Source of the DNA: an uncultured Paracoccaceae bacterium
GTDB lineage: Bacteria > Pseudomonadota > Alphaproteobacteria > Rhodobacterales > Rhodobacteraceae
DNA: 60,280 bases
Assembly (NCBI GenBank): GCA_947497185.1
Contig: CANMFL010000007.1
Coordinates: 1-60,280 of the forward strand
Direction of reading: 5' to 3'
The notes below the pieces were generated by a model that saw nothing but the letters and a program-made list of their open reading frames with translations, searched no databases and was not told the DNA's origin. This document shows, piece after piece, positions 43,279-52,756 of this stretch; the stretch's first letter is position 1, and every line of letters starts with the position of its first letter. The position numbers and the translations under genes were made by a program.

Positions 43279-45678
43279 ATGCCTGATCTTCCTTCCCACG
43301 CATCCGTCGTTGTCATCGGCGGCGGTATCATGGGGTGTTCTACGCTCTATCATCTGGCCAAAATGGGCGTGACCGATGCGATTTTGATCGAGCGGAACAA
43401 ACTGACCAGCGGCACCACATGGCATTCCGCCGCCCAAGTCCGCGCCCTGCGCCACTCCCACAACCTCACACGGATGATCCAATATTCGGTTGATCTCTAT
43501 GCGCAGCTTGAGAAAGAAACCGGCCAATCCGTTGGCTGGATTCAAGAAGGATCGCTATCCATCGCCACAACGCCGGACCGTCTGACCCATATCAATCGGC
43601 AAATGGCATTGGCGCAGGCCTACGGCATCGACGCTAAATCCGTGACAACTGCCGAGGCCAAAGAACGCTGGCCTCTGATGAATGCCGACGATGTTTTAGG
43701 CGCTGTTTGGTCGCCCGACGATGGACGTGTATCACCATCCGACGTCTGCGCAGCACTGATCAAAGCGGCCAAAACCCTTGGCGCAAGGGTGTTTGAGGAC
43801 ACAGGCGTCACAGGCATCATGACCAAGGATAACAAGGTCACAGGGATCGAAACCAACCAAGGCACGATCACCTGCGACGCAATTGCGCTCTGCGCGGGCC
43901 TGTGGTCGCGCGAAATCGGCGCAATGGCAGGTGCCGACGTTCCGGCACTTGCTTGCGAACATTTCTACCTGCTGACCAAGCCGATCGCAGGCATCACCGG
44001 CAACATGCCGACGCTGTCCGACCACGACAATCACCTCTACATTCGCGATGACAGCGGCGGATTGTTGGTCGGCTGCTTTGAACCGCTGGGCAAACCGATT
44101 GCACCCGGTATCTTGGATGAAAACTTCGCATTCGGACTGCTCGGTGAAGACTGGGACCACTTTGAGCCGATGATGGAACACGCGCTGCACCGCCTACCCG
44201 CGCTTGAAACTGCCGAAGTCAAAATGCTGCTGAATGGCCCAGAAAGCTTTACCCCTGACGGCACCTTCATGCTGGGTGAAACCGCCGAAACCAAAGGGCT
44301 ATTCCTTGGTTGCGGCATGAACTCCGTCGGCATGGCATCTGGCGGCGGTGCGGGCATGAACCTCGCGCATTGCATCGTACACGGCCACACCGCCTATGAT
44401 TTGTCAGAGGCCGACGCACAGCGTTTTGCCCCTGTTTTCAACAACATCGACCACCTGATGGCCCGTGCGCCCGAAATTCTCGGCACGCATTACGACATCG
44501 CCTACCCCGCCAAGCAGTTAAAAACCGCCCGCAATTTACGCGCATTGCCGCTTGATGCGCAGTACCGCAAAGCGGGCGCATATATGGGGCAATTCTACGG
44601 CTTTGAACGCCCGCTCTATTTCAACAGCACGTCTGAGCCGACGCCCACGTTTGGCCGCCCCGATTGGCACGACCAAGTCGCCGCCGAAGTTGCAGCAGCC
44701 ACCACCAAAGCCGCGATTTTTGACGCCTCATCCTTCGGGAAAATCGACGTCAAAGGTCCAGACGCCGAAGCATTCCTGCTGAAAACCTGCGCAGGTTTCA
44801 TGGCCCGCGCCCCCGGTTCCGTTATCTACACATCGATCCTAAACGCACGCGGCACATTCCTGTCCGACATTACGGCACAGCGCATCGCAGACGACCATTA
44901 CCGTCTCTTCGTCGGCACAGACGCTATCAAACGCGACTTTACCTACCTGAAATCTCACGCGGCTGGTTTCGACGTCAGCTTAGAGGACACAACAGACACC
45001 TACGCCGTTTTGAACCTGATGGGACCGGATGCGGCAAGGATCGCTGTCGCTTGCGGTGCTGCCGAACTTAACGATTTGGCTTATTTCAAAGTTGGCGCAG
45101 CCTACATGGCAGGCAAGCACGTCCGCGCAGCACGCCTGTCATATGTCGGCGAAGCGGGCTGGGAAATCACCTGCAAATCCGAAAACGTCGCTGCGATCTT
45201 TGACGCGATGATCGCTGAAGGGGCCATGCCCGCTGGTATGTTCGCCCAAACATCCATGCGCATCGAAAAAGGCTTCTGCGCCATGGGTCACGAATTGGAC
45301 AGCGACGTGACCCCGATCGACACGGGCCTCGATTTCGCGACACGCAAAAAAGGCAGTTTCATTGGCGCAGACGCCTTGGCCGCACAGCGCGAAACCAATG
45401 CGCAAGCGCGTGTCGTCTCGTTGAAATTCGCGGATCAGGACGCGGTGCCATTGGGCCACGAACCGATCCACCTCGACGGTCAAATCATCGGGCAAACCAC
45501 GTCCACATCTTACGGTTACCGTGTGAAATGCCCCATCGCACTTGCATTTTTAAAGTCCCCCGTCCCCGATAACACCCAAGTTCTGGTCGATATCGCAGGC
45601 ACGAAATACTCTGCCACCGTCGTCATTGGTCCGCTTTTCGATCCGTCCGGTGACCGGATGAAGCCCGCAATAGCCTGA
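43279..45678 (+). CDS. FAD-dependent oxidoreductase fused to GcvT domain
   Basis: This 799-residue protein is related to dimethylglycine and sarcosine dehydrogenases. The N-terminal DAO domain has the FAD motif V-V-I-G-G-G-I-M-G (11-19) and S-G-T-T-W-H-S-A (His in the flavin-linking position). The C-terminal half (about 425-795) is a GcvT-like, tetrahydrofolate-using domain with R-I-E-K-G. Such enzymes demethylate N-methyl amines and pass the methyl group to folate. The gene is followed 17 bases later by an aminotransferase, so the substrate may be an N-methylated amino compound whose product is then transaminated. The exact substrate is unknown. Confidence 0.88.
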   Translation: MPDLPSHASVVVIGGGIMGCSTLYHLAKMGVTDAILIERNKLTSGTTWHSAAQVRALRHSHNLTRMIQYSVDLYAQLEKETGQSVGWIQEGSLSIATTPDRLTHINRQMALAQAYGIDAKSVTTAEAKERWPLMNADDVLGAVWSPDDGRVSPSDVCAALIKAAKTLGARVFEDTGVTGIMTKDNKVTGIETNQGTITCDAIALCAGLWSREIGAMAGADVPALACEHFYLLTKPIAGITGNMPTLSDHDNHLYIRDDSGGLLVGCFEPLGKPIAPGILDENFAFGLLGEDWDHFEPMMEHALHRLPALETAEVKMLLNGPESFTPDGTFMLGETAETKGLFLGCGMNSVGMASGGGAGMNLAHCIVHGHTAYDLSEADAQRFAPVFNNIDHLMARAPEILGTHYDIAYPAKQLKTARNLRALPLDAQYRKAGAYMGQFYGFERPLYFNSTSEPTPTFGRPDWHDQVAAEVAAATTKAAIFDASSFGKIDVKGPDAEAFLLKTCAGFMARAPGSVIYTSILNARGTFLSDITAQRIADDHYRLFVGTDAIKRDFTYLKSHAAGFDVSLEDTTDTYAVLNLMGPDAARIAVACGAAELNDLAYFKVGAAYMAGKHVRAARLSYVGEAGWEITCKSENVAAIFDAMIAEGAMPAGMFAQTSMRIEKGFCAMGHELDSDVTPIDTGLDFATRKKGSFIGADALAAQRETNAQARVVSLKFADQDAVPLGHEPIHLDGQIIGQTTSTSYGYRVKCPIALAFLKSPVPDNTQVLVDIAGTKYSATVVIGPLFDPSGDRMKPAIA

Positions 45679-45695
45679 CCCCAAAGGAATATCAT

Positions 45696-47015
45696 ATGTC
45701 TCACCTTTTCCCACGTCATTGCCATTCCGACCTGCCCTTTGCTGTTGGAGGCGACGGCTGCTTTTTGATCGATGCTGCGGGCAAGCGGTATTTCGACGGC
45801 TCGGGCGGTGCGGCGGTGTCGTGCCTCGGCCATTCCAACGCCCGCGTGATCCAAGCGATTAAAGACCAAGCCGACACGCTCGCCTACGCGCACACCAGCT
45901 TTTTCACGTCAGCCCCAGCCGAAGAACTCGCTGATTTAATGATTGCCAACGCGCCCGGCGATTTGGACCGCGTTTACCTGTTGTCAGGCGGTTCCGAAGC
46001 GGTAGAAGCCGCAATCAAACTCGCCCGCCAATACCACATCGAGAACGGCGAGCCCGGCCGCAAACACGTCATCGCGCGGCGGCAAAGCTATCATGGCAAC
46101 ACGCTAGGCGCACTTTCGGCAGGTGGTAACGCATGGCGGCGGCAACAATTCGCGCCGCTGCTCATCGACGTCAGCCATATCGCACCTTGTTACGAATATG
46201 CGGAACGCGGCGCGGATGAAACGCTATTTGACTACGGCCAACGCGTCGCGAATGAACTCGAAACTGAAATCCAACGCCTCGGCCCGCAAAACGTCATGGC
46301 ATTTCTGGCGGAACCTGTTGTCGGTGCGACCCTTGGTGCTGTGCCGCCCGTAGACGGATATTTCAAACGTGTCCGCGAAATTTGCGACGAACACGGCGTG
46401 TTGCTGATCCTAGACGAGGTGATGTGCGGGATGGGTCGCACCGGACATCTGTTCGCCTGCGACGCGGACGGCATTGCACCAGATATCCTGTGCATCGCCA
46501 AAGGTTTAGGCGCGGGCTACCAACCCATCGGTGCGATGCTGTGCACCACAAAAATCTACGACGCTATCGCCAATGGCACCGGTTTTTTCCAACACGGTCA
46601 CACCTATATAGCACATCCGATCGCGGCAGCGGTGGGCGTGGCGGTGATCAAGGAAATGCTGGAAAACGACCTGATGACACAGGTGAATGCACGTGGCGCC
46701 TACCTTGAACAGCAGCTTCACAGCCGCTTTGGCCAGCACCCGCATATCGGAGATATCCGTGGGCGCGGGCTGTTCTGGGGGATCGAGATTGTTGCGGATC
46801 GTGACACCAAAAAGCCGTTTGACCCCGCACGTGGCCTAGCTGGTAAGATCAAAAAAGCGGCCTTTGCCGAAGGGCTGGCCTGCTACCCAATGCCCGGCAC
46901 CCGTGACGGGAAATACGGCGATCACGTCATGCTCGCCCCGCCGTTCATTGCGACAGAGGCGGAACTTGACGGCGCGTTAGACAGCCTCGCACGGGCGCTT
47001 GATGCTGTGATTTGA
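45696..47015 (+). CDS. Class III aminotransferase
   Basis: This 439-residue PLP enzyme is of the omega-amino acid transaminase type. The PLP lysine is in C-I-A-K-G-L-G-A-G-Y-Q-P. The cofactor Asp is in I-L-D-E-V-M-C-G-M-G-R-T-G, and S-G-G-S-E-A-V-E-A-A marks the phosphate-binding loop. AAAGGAA precedes the ATG. It probably transfers an amino group from a compound released by the upstream dehydrogenase or taken up by the TRAP system. The amino donor is not predictable. Confidence 0.9.
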   Translation: MSHLFPRHCHSDLPFAVGGDGCFLIDAAGKRYFDGSGGAAVSCLGHSNARVIQAIKDQADTLAYAHTSFFTSAPAEELADLMIANAPGDLDRVYLLSGGSEAVEAAIKLARQYHIENGEPGRKHVIARRQSYHGNTLGALSAGGNAWRRQQFAPLLIDVSHIAPCYEYAERGADETLFDYGQRVANELETEIQRLGPQNVMAFLAEPVVGATLGAVPPVDGYFKRVREICDEHGVLLILDEVMCGMGRTGHLFACDADGIAPDILCIAKGLGAGYQPIGAMLCTTKIYDAIANGTGFFQHGHTYIAHPIAAAVGVAVIKEMLENDLMTQVNARGAYLEQQLHSRFGQHPHIGDIRGRGLFWGIEIVADRDTKKPFDPARGLAGKIKKAAFAEGLACYPMPGTRDGKYGDHVMLAPPFIATEAELDGALDSLARALDAVI

Positions 47016-47107
47016 CATAAGACGCAGGCTTGCGTCGGGGTCTGGGGATGGCCACTGCTTGACCACATCGCCCTACGGGAATTACGCTGCGCAAAAAGGG
47101 CTGCATT

Positions 47108-47779
47108 ATGACCGACGAAAACGGATGGGTAGAACGATTTCCCGGCCTGTCCCGCCTGAAACCAGAGATCAAAGACCTGCTCGTGTCGCGCAGCACGATT
47201 ACCGACGTCCCCAAAGGCACGATGATCTTTGGCCCCGGCAAGTCGCCCGAGAACATGTTGTTTCTGCTCGACGGCACGGTGCGCGTGCAACAAGTCTCTG
47301 AAACGGGCCATGAAATCGTGCTTTACCGGATCAACGCGGGACAAAGCTGTGTACTGACAACCGCGTGCCTGCTGGCATACGACGACTATTCCGCCGAAGG
47401 TATTTCCGAGACCGCCGTGCGTGCCGCCGCCGTGCCGCGCAATGTCTTCGACGATCTGGTGTCGCAATCCAAAGACTTTCGCGATTTCGTCTTCGCGGCG
47501 TTTTCCAAGCGGATCACCGACCTGTTCTTAATGATCGACGAAGTTGCTTTTCAACGGCTTGATGTGCGCCTCGCGGACAAGCTGATCAAATTGTCAGCTG
47601 ACAATAATACCGTCGCCACGACGCACCAAAAACTATCGGTCGAACTCGGCACCGCCCGTGAAGTTGTGTCGCGTCAGCTACAAGAATTCCAGCGCCGTGG
47701 CTGGGTCGAACAGGCCCGTGGCAAGGTCAGTTTAGTTAATCGCACTGAACTGACGCGCCTCGCAAATCACAACACTTAA
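47108..47779 (+). CDS. Crp/Fnr-family transcriptional regulator
   Basis: This 223-residue protein has an N-terminal cyclic-nucleotide-like beta barrel (about 20-125) and a C-terminal winged helix (T-T-H-Q-K-L-S-V-E-L-G-T-A-R-E-V-V-S-R-Q-L). It lacks the N-terminal Cys cluster of Fnr, so it does not carry an oxygen-sensing iron-sulfur cluster of that type. One Cys (in Q-S-C-V-L-T) lies in the barrel, and there is another in T-A-C-L-L. These could sense sulfide or persulfide, fitting the downstream genes; that is inference. It is 123 bases upstream of the persulfide-dioxygenase-like gene. Confidence 0.88.
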   Translation: MTDENGWVERFPGLSRLKPEIKDLLVSRSTITDVPKGTMIFGPGKSPENMLFLLDGTVRVQQVSETGHEIVLYRINAGQSCVLTTACLLAYDDYSAEGISETAVRAAAVPRNVFDDLVSQSKDFRDFVFAAFSKRITDLFLMIDEVAFQRLDVRLADKLIKLSADNNTVATTHQKLSVELGTAREVVSRQLQEFQRRGWVEQARGKVSLVNRTELTRLANHNT

Positions 47780-47793
47780 TCGGTTTGTCCGGC

Positions 47794-47812
47794 TTAGTGA
47801 CAATATCACCAA
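47794..47812. promoter_or_regulatory. Crp/Fnr-type operator candidate
   Basis: TTAGTGACAATATCACCAA (47794-47812) is a dyad with seven of nine symmetric pairs and GTGA/TCAC half-sites. It lies between the Crp/Fnr gene and the hydrolase gene; TATAAC about 38 bases downstream could be the -10 box. It is the likely binding site of the regulator encoded just upstream. Confidence 0.55.
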
Positions 47813-47902
47813 CGATCCAATCGCAACGCGGTACATAAGGTATAACTTTACAAGTCGACCGCCGAATCATACGGCGTCGGTACACGCATTGGAGGTATCG
47901 CC

Positions 47903-48784
47903 ATGAACTATCCCGTTGATATGACAATCAAACCAGACGTGTCAGCCCATTTTGACGAGGCCACGAACACGATCACCTACATCGTCAAAGACCCTAGCAG
48001 CGACCATTGCGCGATCATCGATAGCGTCATGGATATCGACTATGCGGCGGGGCGGATCACCTACGATCACGCCGACGCGCTGATCAAAGAAGTACAGGAT
48101 CGCGGCCTTACACTCGACTGGATTATCGAAACGCATGTTCACGCAGATCACCTGAGCGCCGCACCTTATATCCAGCAAAAACTGGGCGGCAAAATCGGTG
48201 TCGGCGAGAAAATCATGGTGATCCAAGAGACCTTCGGAAAGATCTTCAACGAAGGCACCGAATTCCAACGCGACGGGTCGCAATTCGATGCGCTGTTCAA
48301 GGACGGTGACACCTATATGATCGGTACAATGCCCGCTTTTGCGATGTACACGCCCGGCCATACGCCCGCTTGCATGGTGCATGTTGTCGGCAACGCGGCC
48401 TTTGCGGGTGACACATTGTTCATGCCTGACGGCGGTTCTGCGCGGGCCGATTTCCCCGGTGGTGATGCGGGCGAACTGTTTGATAGTATTCAAAAGGTGC
48501 TCGCCCTGCCCGACGAGACCCGCCTGTTCATGTGCCACGATTACGGCCCGAACGGTCGTGCGATTGAATGGGAAACCACCGTCGCGGATCAAAAGCGCGA
48601 CAACATCCACGTCGGCGGCGGCAAAACCCGCGAAGAATTCATCGCATTTCGGACCAAACGCGACGCCGAGTTGGGGATGCCGAAACTGATCATTCCATCT
48701 TTGCAGGTCAATATGCGCGCGGGCACGGTGCCTAAGGATAAAGACGGAAATCCGATGCTCAAAGTACCCGTGAACGGCATTTAA
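47903..48784 (+). CDS. MBL-fold hydrolase, persulfide-dioxygenase-like
   Basis: This 293-residue metallo-beta-lactamase-fold protein is related to ETHE1-type persulfide dioxygenases. Metal ligands are H78, H80, D82 and H83 (T-H-V-H-A-D-H), H153, D170 and H212. The G-S-A-R-A-D-F-P-G-G-D-A segment is typical of the ETHE1/Blh group. GGAGG precedes the ATG. It is followed by a TIGR01244 gene and a SulP transporter, an arrangement seen with sulfide and persulfide detoxification. The glyoxalase II relatives are less likely on context. Confidence 0.85.
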   Translation: MNYPVDMTIKPDVSAHFDEATNTITYIVKDPSSDHCAIIDSVMDIDYAAGRITYDHADALIKEVQDRGLTLDWIIETHVHADHLSAAPYIQQKLGGKIGVGEKIMVIQETFGKIFNEGTEFQRDGSQFDALFKDGDTYMIGTMPAFAMYTPGHTPACMVHVVGNAAFAGDTLFMPDGGSARADFPGGDAGELFDSIQKVLALPDETRLFMCHDYGPNGRAIEWETTVADQKRDNIHVGGGKTREEFIAFRTKRDAELGMPKLIIPSLQVNMRAGTVPKDKDGNPMLKVPVNGI

Positions 48785-48796
48785 GGTAGAAAAATC

Positions 48797-49138
48797 ATGG
48801 ATATCAAAACGATTAACGCTGACCTTTCGGTTAGCCCACAAATCATGCCTGCCGACATGCAAGCGATCAAAGACGCGGGTTTTCGCAGTATTATTTGCAA
48901 CCGCCCCGATGCTGAAGGTGTCGTGCAACCATCCTTTGCCCAGATCAGAAATGCGGCTCTAAAGGTGGGTTTAGAGACTGTTTATCAGCCCATCGTCCCA
49001 AGCGAGATGTCTGCTGATGATGCCGCAACATTCCACAAATCCTTGACCAACTTGCCCGGCCCAGTGCTGGCCTATTGTCGCACCGGAAACCGATCTGCGG
49101 CGCTTTGGAACCTCGCAACCAACGCGCAAAAAGACTGA
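48797..49138 (+). CDS. TIGR01244 phosphatase-like protein
   Basis: This 113-residue protein has a dual-specificity-phosphatase-like fold with a C-R-T-G-N-R-S active loop near residue 93. In many bacteria this domain is fused to or adjacent to ETHE1-like hydrolases (Blh), and it is suspected to handle persulfide sulfur rather than phosphate. It follows the hydrolase by 12 bases and precedes the SulP gene by 11. Confidence 0.85.
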   Translation: MDIKTINADLSVSPQIMPADMQAIKDAGFRSIICNRPDAEGVVQPSFAQIRNAALKVGLETVYQPIVPSEMSADDAATFHKSLTNLPGPVLAYCRTGNRSAALWNLATNAQKD

Positions 49139-49149
49139 CAGAGGCCAGA

Positions 49150-50859
49150 ATGACACCTACGAGTTACCTGCCCATTCTCACGTGGGGCCGGACCTACAAC
49201 CGCGCGGCGTTGTCCAACGATCTTGTCGCCGCGCTGATCGTGACGATCATGTTGATCCCGCAATCTTTGGCCTATGCACTGCTTGCAGGGTTGCCGCCAG
49301 AAGCGGGCCTTTACGCATCCATCGCGCCGATCATGCTCTACGCGATTTTCGGCACCAGCCGCGCCTTGGCCGTGGGGCCGGTCGCCGTTGTGTCGTTGAT
49401 GACCGCCGCCGCATTGTCGCAGATCGTCGCGCAGGGCACGATGGGTTACACCGTCGCGGCCCTGTCGTTGGCCGCGCTTTCAGGGGTGATACTGCTAACC
49501 ATGGGTCTGTTTCGCCTTGGTTTCATTGCGAATTTTCTGTCGCATCCCGTGATCGCAGGATTTATCACCGCCTCTGGCATCATCATCGCTGCAAGCCAGC
49601 TCAAACATATTCTCGGCATTGACGCCGAAGGACACAATCTGCTCGACCTTGTGATTTCACTGGTCAGCCACTTGCCCGAAACCAACTGGATCACCGCGAT
49701 CATTGGCGTGCTTGCCACCGGATTTTTGTTTTGGGTGCGCAAAGGTCTGAAGCCTCTGCTCACTAAAATCGGCCTTTCTGCGGGCCTTACTGGTGTTCTG
49801 GTGAAAACCGGACCTGTCGTGATTGTCGTCGCGACCACGCTTGCGGTTTGGTTGTTCGATTTGGCCGATAAGGGCGTGAAAATCGTCGGGAGCGTCCCGC
49901 AAAGCCTTCCACCGCTCACGCTCCCGTCATTTAGCCCAGAGCTGCTTGGGCAACTTCTGCTGCCTGCCTTCCTGATTTCGATCATCGGCTTTGTTGAATC
50001 GATTTCAGTGGCGCAAACTTTGGCCGCGAAAAAACGTCAGCGCATTGATCCAGACCAAGAATTGATCGGGCTCGGTGCCGCCAATATCGGCGCGTCCCTG
50101 ACTGGCGGTTTTCCTGTCACGGGTGGCTTTTCGCGTTCGGTCGTTAACTTTGACGCGGGTGCTGAAACCCCTGCGGCTGGGGCTTTCACCGCTATCGGAC
50201 TTGCTATCGCCGCAGTCGCGTTAACCCCGTTGATCTATTTCTTGCCCAAAGCCACGCTCGCTGCTACGATCATCGTGGCCGTTCTCAGTCTCGTTGATTT
50301 CTCTATTCTAAAACGCAGTTGGACCTACTCCAGAGCCGACTTTGCAGCGGTCCTTGCTACCATCGTGTTAACCCTTTCAATGGGCGTCGAAGCAGGGGTG
50401 TCGGCGGGCGTCGGGCTGTCGATCGTGCTGCACCTCTACAAATCCTCGAAGCCCCATATCGCCGAAGTCGGCCAAGTGCCCGGCACCGAACACTTCCGAA
50501 ATATCCTGCGCCATGACGTTAAAACAGACCCTAACGTGGTGACTTTGCGGGTCGATGAAAGCCTCTATTTTGCGAACGCGCGTTTTCTCGAAGACAAAAT
50601 TCAGACCCGCGTCGCTGGCGACACATCAATCCGGCACGTCATTTTGCAATGCTCTGCGATCAACGAAATCGATCTTAGCGCGCTCGAGTCCCTCGAAGCT
50701 ATTAACCAACGTTTACACGAAATGGACGTCAAATTGCACCTGTCAGAGGTTAAAGGCCCCGTGATGGACCGCCTGAAAGAACAGCATTTCCTCACAGAAC
50801 TGACAGGACGCGTTTTTCTGTCCCAATATGAGGCGGTACAGGCGGTTAAGTCCTGCTAA
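49150..50859 (+). CDS. SulP-family anion transporter with STAS domain
   Basis: This is a membrane transporter of about 569 residues. The N-terminal part has 10-12 spans with the SulP signature region P-Q-S-L-A-Y-A-L-L-A-G-L-P-P-E-A-G-L-Y (near 40-58) and F-P-V-T-G-G-F-S-R-S. A cytoplasmic STAS domain occupies about residues 440-560. The ATG at 49150 follows GAGG. In this cluster it probably exports or imports sulfite, sulfate or a related anion. Its stop is only three bases from the stop of the convergent maiA gene. Confidence 0.92.
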   Translation: MTPTSYLPILTWGRTYNRAALSNDLVAALIVTIMLIPQSLAYALLAGLPPEAGLYASIAPIMLYAIFGTSRALAVGPVAVVSLMTAAALSQIVAQGTMGYTVAALSLAALSGVILLTMGLFRLGFIANFLSHPVIAGFITASGIIIAASQLKHILGIDAEGHNLLDLVISLVSHLPETNWITAIIGVLATGFLFWVRKGLKPLLTKIGLSAGLTGVLVKTGPVVIVVATTLAVWLFDLADKGVKIVGSVPQSLPPLTLPSFSPELLGQLLLPAFLISIIGFVESISVAQTLAAKKRQRIDPDQELIGLGAANIGASLTGGFPVTGGFSRSVVNFDAGAETPAAGAFTAIGLAIAAVALTPLIYFLPKATLAATIIVAVLSLVDFSILKRSWTYSRADFAAVLATIVLTLSMGVEAGVSAGVGLSIVLHLYKSSKPHIAEVGQVPGTEHFRNILRHDVKTDPNVVTLRVDESLYFANARFLEDKIQTRVAGDTSIRHVILQCSAINEIDLSALESLEAINQRLHEMDVKLHLSEVKGPVMDRLKEQHFLTELTGRVFLSQYEAVQAVKSC

Positions 50860-50862
50860 CCA

Positions 50863-51513
50863 TCAAATTGGTGCGGCGCGGCTGAAACTGTCCAACTGAG
50901 AACAAGCCTGTTCTGCAGCCAAAATGTTGGGACAATCGTCAAATGTGACGCCCCAGCGTCGTGCGTTGTACAGCTGCGGAATCAGGCAAATGTCAGCGAG
51001 CGACGGCGTGTCTGAGGCGCAGTACGGACCGCTGTCGAAATCGCCAAGCAACGCTTCGAACGCCACAAGCCCCGGCTTGATAAAGTGCTGCATCCACGAT
51101 GTGCGAGCAGGTTCAAGCCCGCCCGTCGCGAACGTCGCCACGGACAGATTGCAGACCGGATGAACATCAATGGCAAGCGCATAGGCAAGCGCCCGCACCC
51201 GCGCCCGCTGGATCGGGTCAGATGGTAGCAAGCCTAGTGCGTGACGTTCGTCCAAATACTCAATCATCGCAAGCGATTGGGTCATCCGATGCCCGTCGAT
51301 ATCCAGAACGGGCACCAGTCCTTGCGGGTTTCGTGCTATATGCGCGGCAGACCTCTGCGCGTTGCCAAGCAGGTCGATCGTCTCGATCTGATAATTCAGG
51401 CCCGCAAGGTTCAGGGCAATCCGCACACGGTAGCTGGCCGACGACTTGGGGTAGTCCCACAGCACAATATCAGACGTGCTGTGGACAGGTCGCGCATTGG
51501 ATTGCCTTAACAT
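50863..51513 (-). CDS. maiA: Maleylacetoacetate isomerase (GST zeta family)
   Basis: This 216-residue glutathione-dependent enzyme isomerises 4-maleylacetoacetate to 4-fumarylacetoacetate. The N-terminal S-S-A-S-Y-R-V-R-I-A-L is the zeta-class active-site motif (Ala replaces the Cys of SSCS), followed by N-P-Q-G-L-V-P and Q-S-L-A-M-I-E-Y-L. A GTG 16 codons in is an alternative start. It follows the fumarylacetoacetase gene by three bases and completes the hmgA-fahA-maiA set. Confidence 0.9.
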   Translation of the reverse strand: MLRQSNARPVHSTSDIVLWDYPKSSASYRVRIALNLAGLNYQIETIDLLGNAQRSAAHIARNPQGLVPVLDIDGHRMTQSLAMIEYLDERHALGLLPSDPIQRARVRALAYALAIDVHPVCNLSVATFATGGLEPARTSWMQHFIKPGLVAFEALLGDFDSGPYCASDTPSLADICLIPQLYNARRWGVTFDDCPNILAAEQACSQLDSFSRAAPI

Positions 51514-51516
51514 AGG

Positions 51517-52743
51517 TTAATTTCCGAACGGATCGTCAAGCGCGGGCAACAGGGTGCCAGTGCATTCGCCAAATCCGATCAGATAACCCTCACCCTGCGC
51601 AGCACCGTGCAGCGTTAACGTATCACCATCTTCGATAAAGCTACGGGTTTGGCCATCAGGCAATGCGATAGGGTCTTCACCACCCCAGCTGAGTTCTAGC
51701 AGGCTACCGCGTTCATGCTTTTCGGGGCCGGAAATCGTCCCTGTTCCGATCATGTCACCGACACGCATCGGGCAACCGCTGGTGGTGTGATGCGCAAACT
51801 GTTGCGCCGCCGAATAATACATCGTGTTGTAATTCGTCTTGACGATGGTGTGATCGTTCATCGTGACTTCGAGATCAATATCGAACAACATTGGCCCTGT
51901 GTCCCGCAGATGCGGCAGCAACTCAACCTCGCGTGGTGGCGTATCGCAGCGGAATGGCGCGAGCGCTGCGGCGGTCACGATCCACGGGCTGATTGACGTC
52001 GCGGTTGCTTTGGCCTGAAACGGGCCGAGCGGTTGATATTCCCACGCTTGGATGTCGCGTGCGGACCAATCATTCAGCAGAACGTAGCCAAAGATATTCG
52101 CATCCGCTTGGTCGAGGCTGATCGGCCCTTGGGAAGACTGGCCGATCACCGCGCCAAGTTCCAATTCGATATCGAAACGCCGCGACGGCGCCCAACGCGG
52201 TGCGTCATCCGCGGGGCTTTTGAGCTGGCCCCAAGGGCGGCGAATATCCGTGCCAGAGACAACAACCGAAGACGCGCGACCATTATAGCCGATCGGAATG
52301 TGCAGCCAGTTCGGCGGCAACGCATTTTGTGCGCCGCGAAACATGGTGCCGACGTTGGTGGCGTGGTTCTTGCTGGCATAGAAATCGGTGAATTCAGACA
52401 CTGTAAAAGGCAAGTGCATGGTCGCACCGACTTGGGGCACCAACACGTCTGGGCGCGGCATCGCGCCGTCGGTCAGAAACGCGGTTAACGCAGCACGCAA
52501 CGCCGCCCAATCCGCCTGTCCTAACTCCATGACGCCATTCCAACCGCGCGGATCGGTCAGCACGTCAGCATTCACCGGCAGCGCATCGGCGATAGACGCT
52601 ACGTCGAGGATGCGATCGCCAATCGCGACGCCCAAACGGCGCGGACCATCATCAACGGAAAACACCCCGTATGGCAGGTTATTCAGCGGGAATGGGCAAT
52701 CGGCATGGTTGGCCGAGGTGACCCAGCTGTTCAAAATAGTCAT
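51517..52743 (-). CDS. fahA: Fumarylacetoacetase
   Basis: This 408-residue enzyme hydrolyses fumarylacetoacetate to fumarate and acetoacetate, the last step of tyrosine catabolism. Metal ligands are D120 (F-T-D-F-Y), E193 and E195 (D-I-E-L-E-L-G) and D225 (L-N-D-W-S-A-R-D); the catalytic His is H127 in K-N-H-A-T-N. The ATG at 52743 starts the conserved protein; upstream extension is not family-like. It follows hmgA by 13 bases. Confidence 0.95.
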   Translation of the reverse strand: MTILNSWVTSANHADCPFPLNNLPYGVFSVDDGPRRLGVAIGDRILDVASIADALPVNADVLTDPRGWNGVMELGQADWAALRAALTAFLTDGAMPRPDVLVPQVGATMHLPFTVSEFTDFYASKNHATNVGTMFRGAQNALPPNWLHIPIGYNGRASSVVVSGTDIRRPWGQLKSPADDAPRWAPSRRFDIELELGAVIGQSSQGPISLDQADANIFGYVLLNDWSARDIQAWEYQPLGPFQAKATATSISPWIVTAAALAPFRCDTPPREVELLPHLRDTGPMLFDIDLEVTMNDHTIVKTNYNTMYYSAAQQFAHHTTSGCPMRVGDMIGTGTISGPEKHERGSLLELSWGGEDPIALPDGQTRSFIEDGDTLTLHGAAQGEGYLIGFGECTGTLLPALDDPFGN

Positions 52744-52756
52744 CAGTTCTCTTTCG

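Noticed and set aside
50857..50865. Terminator between the convergent SulP and maiA genes
   Set aside because: Only three bases separate the stops and I see no hairpin there.
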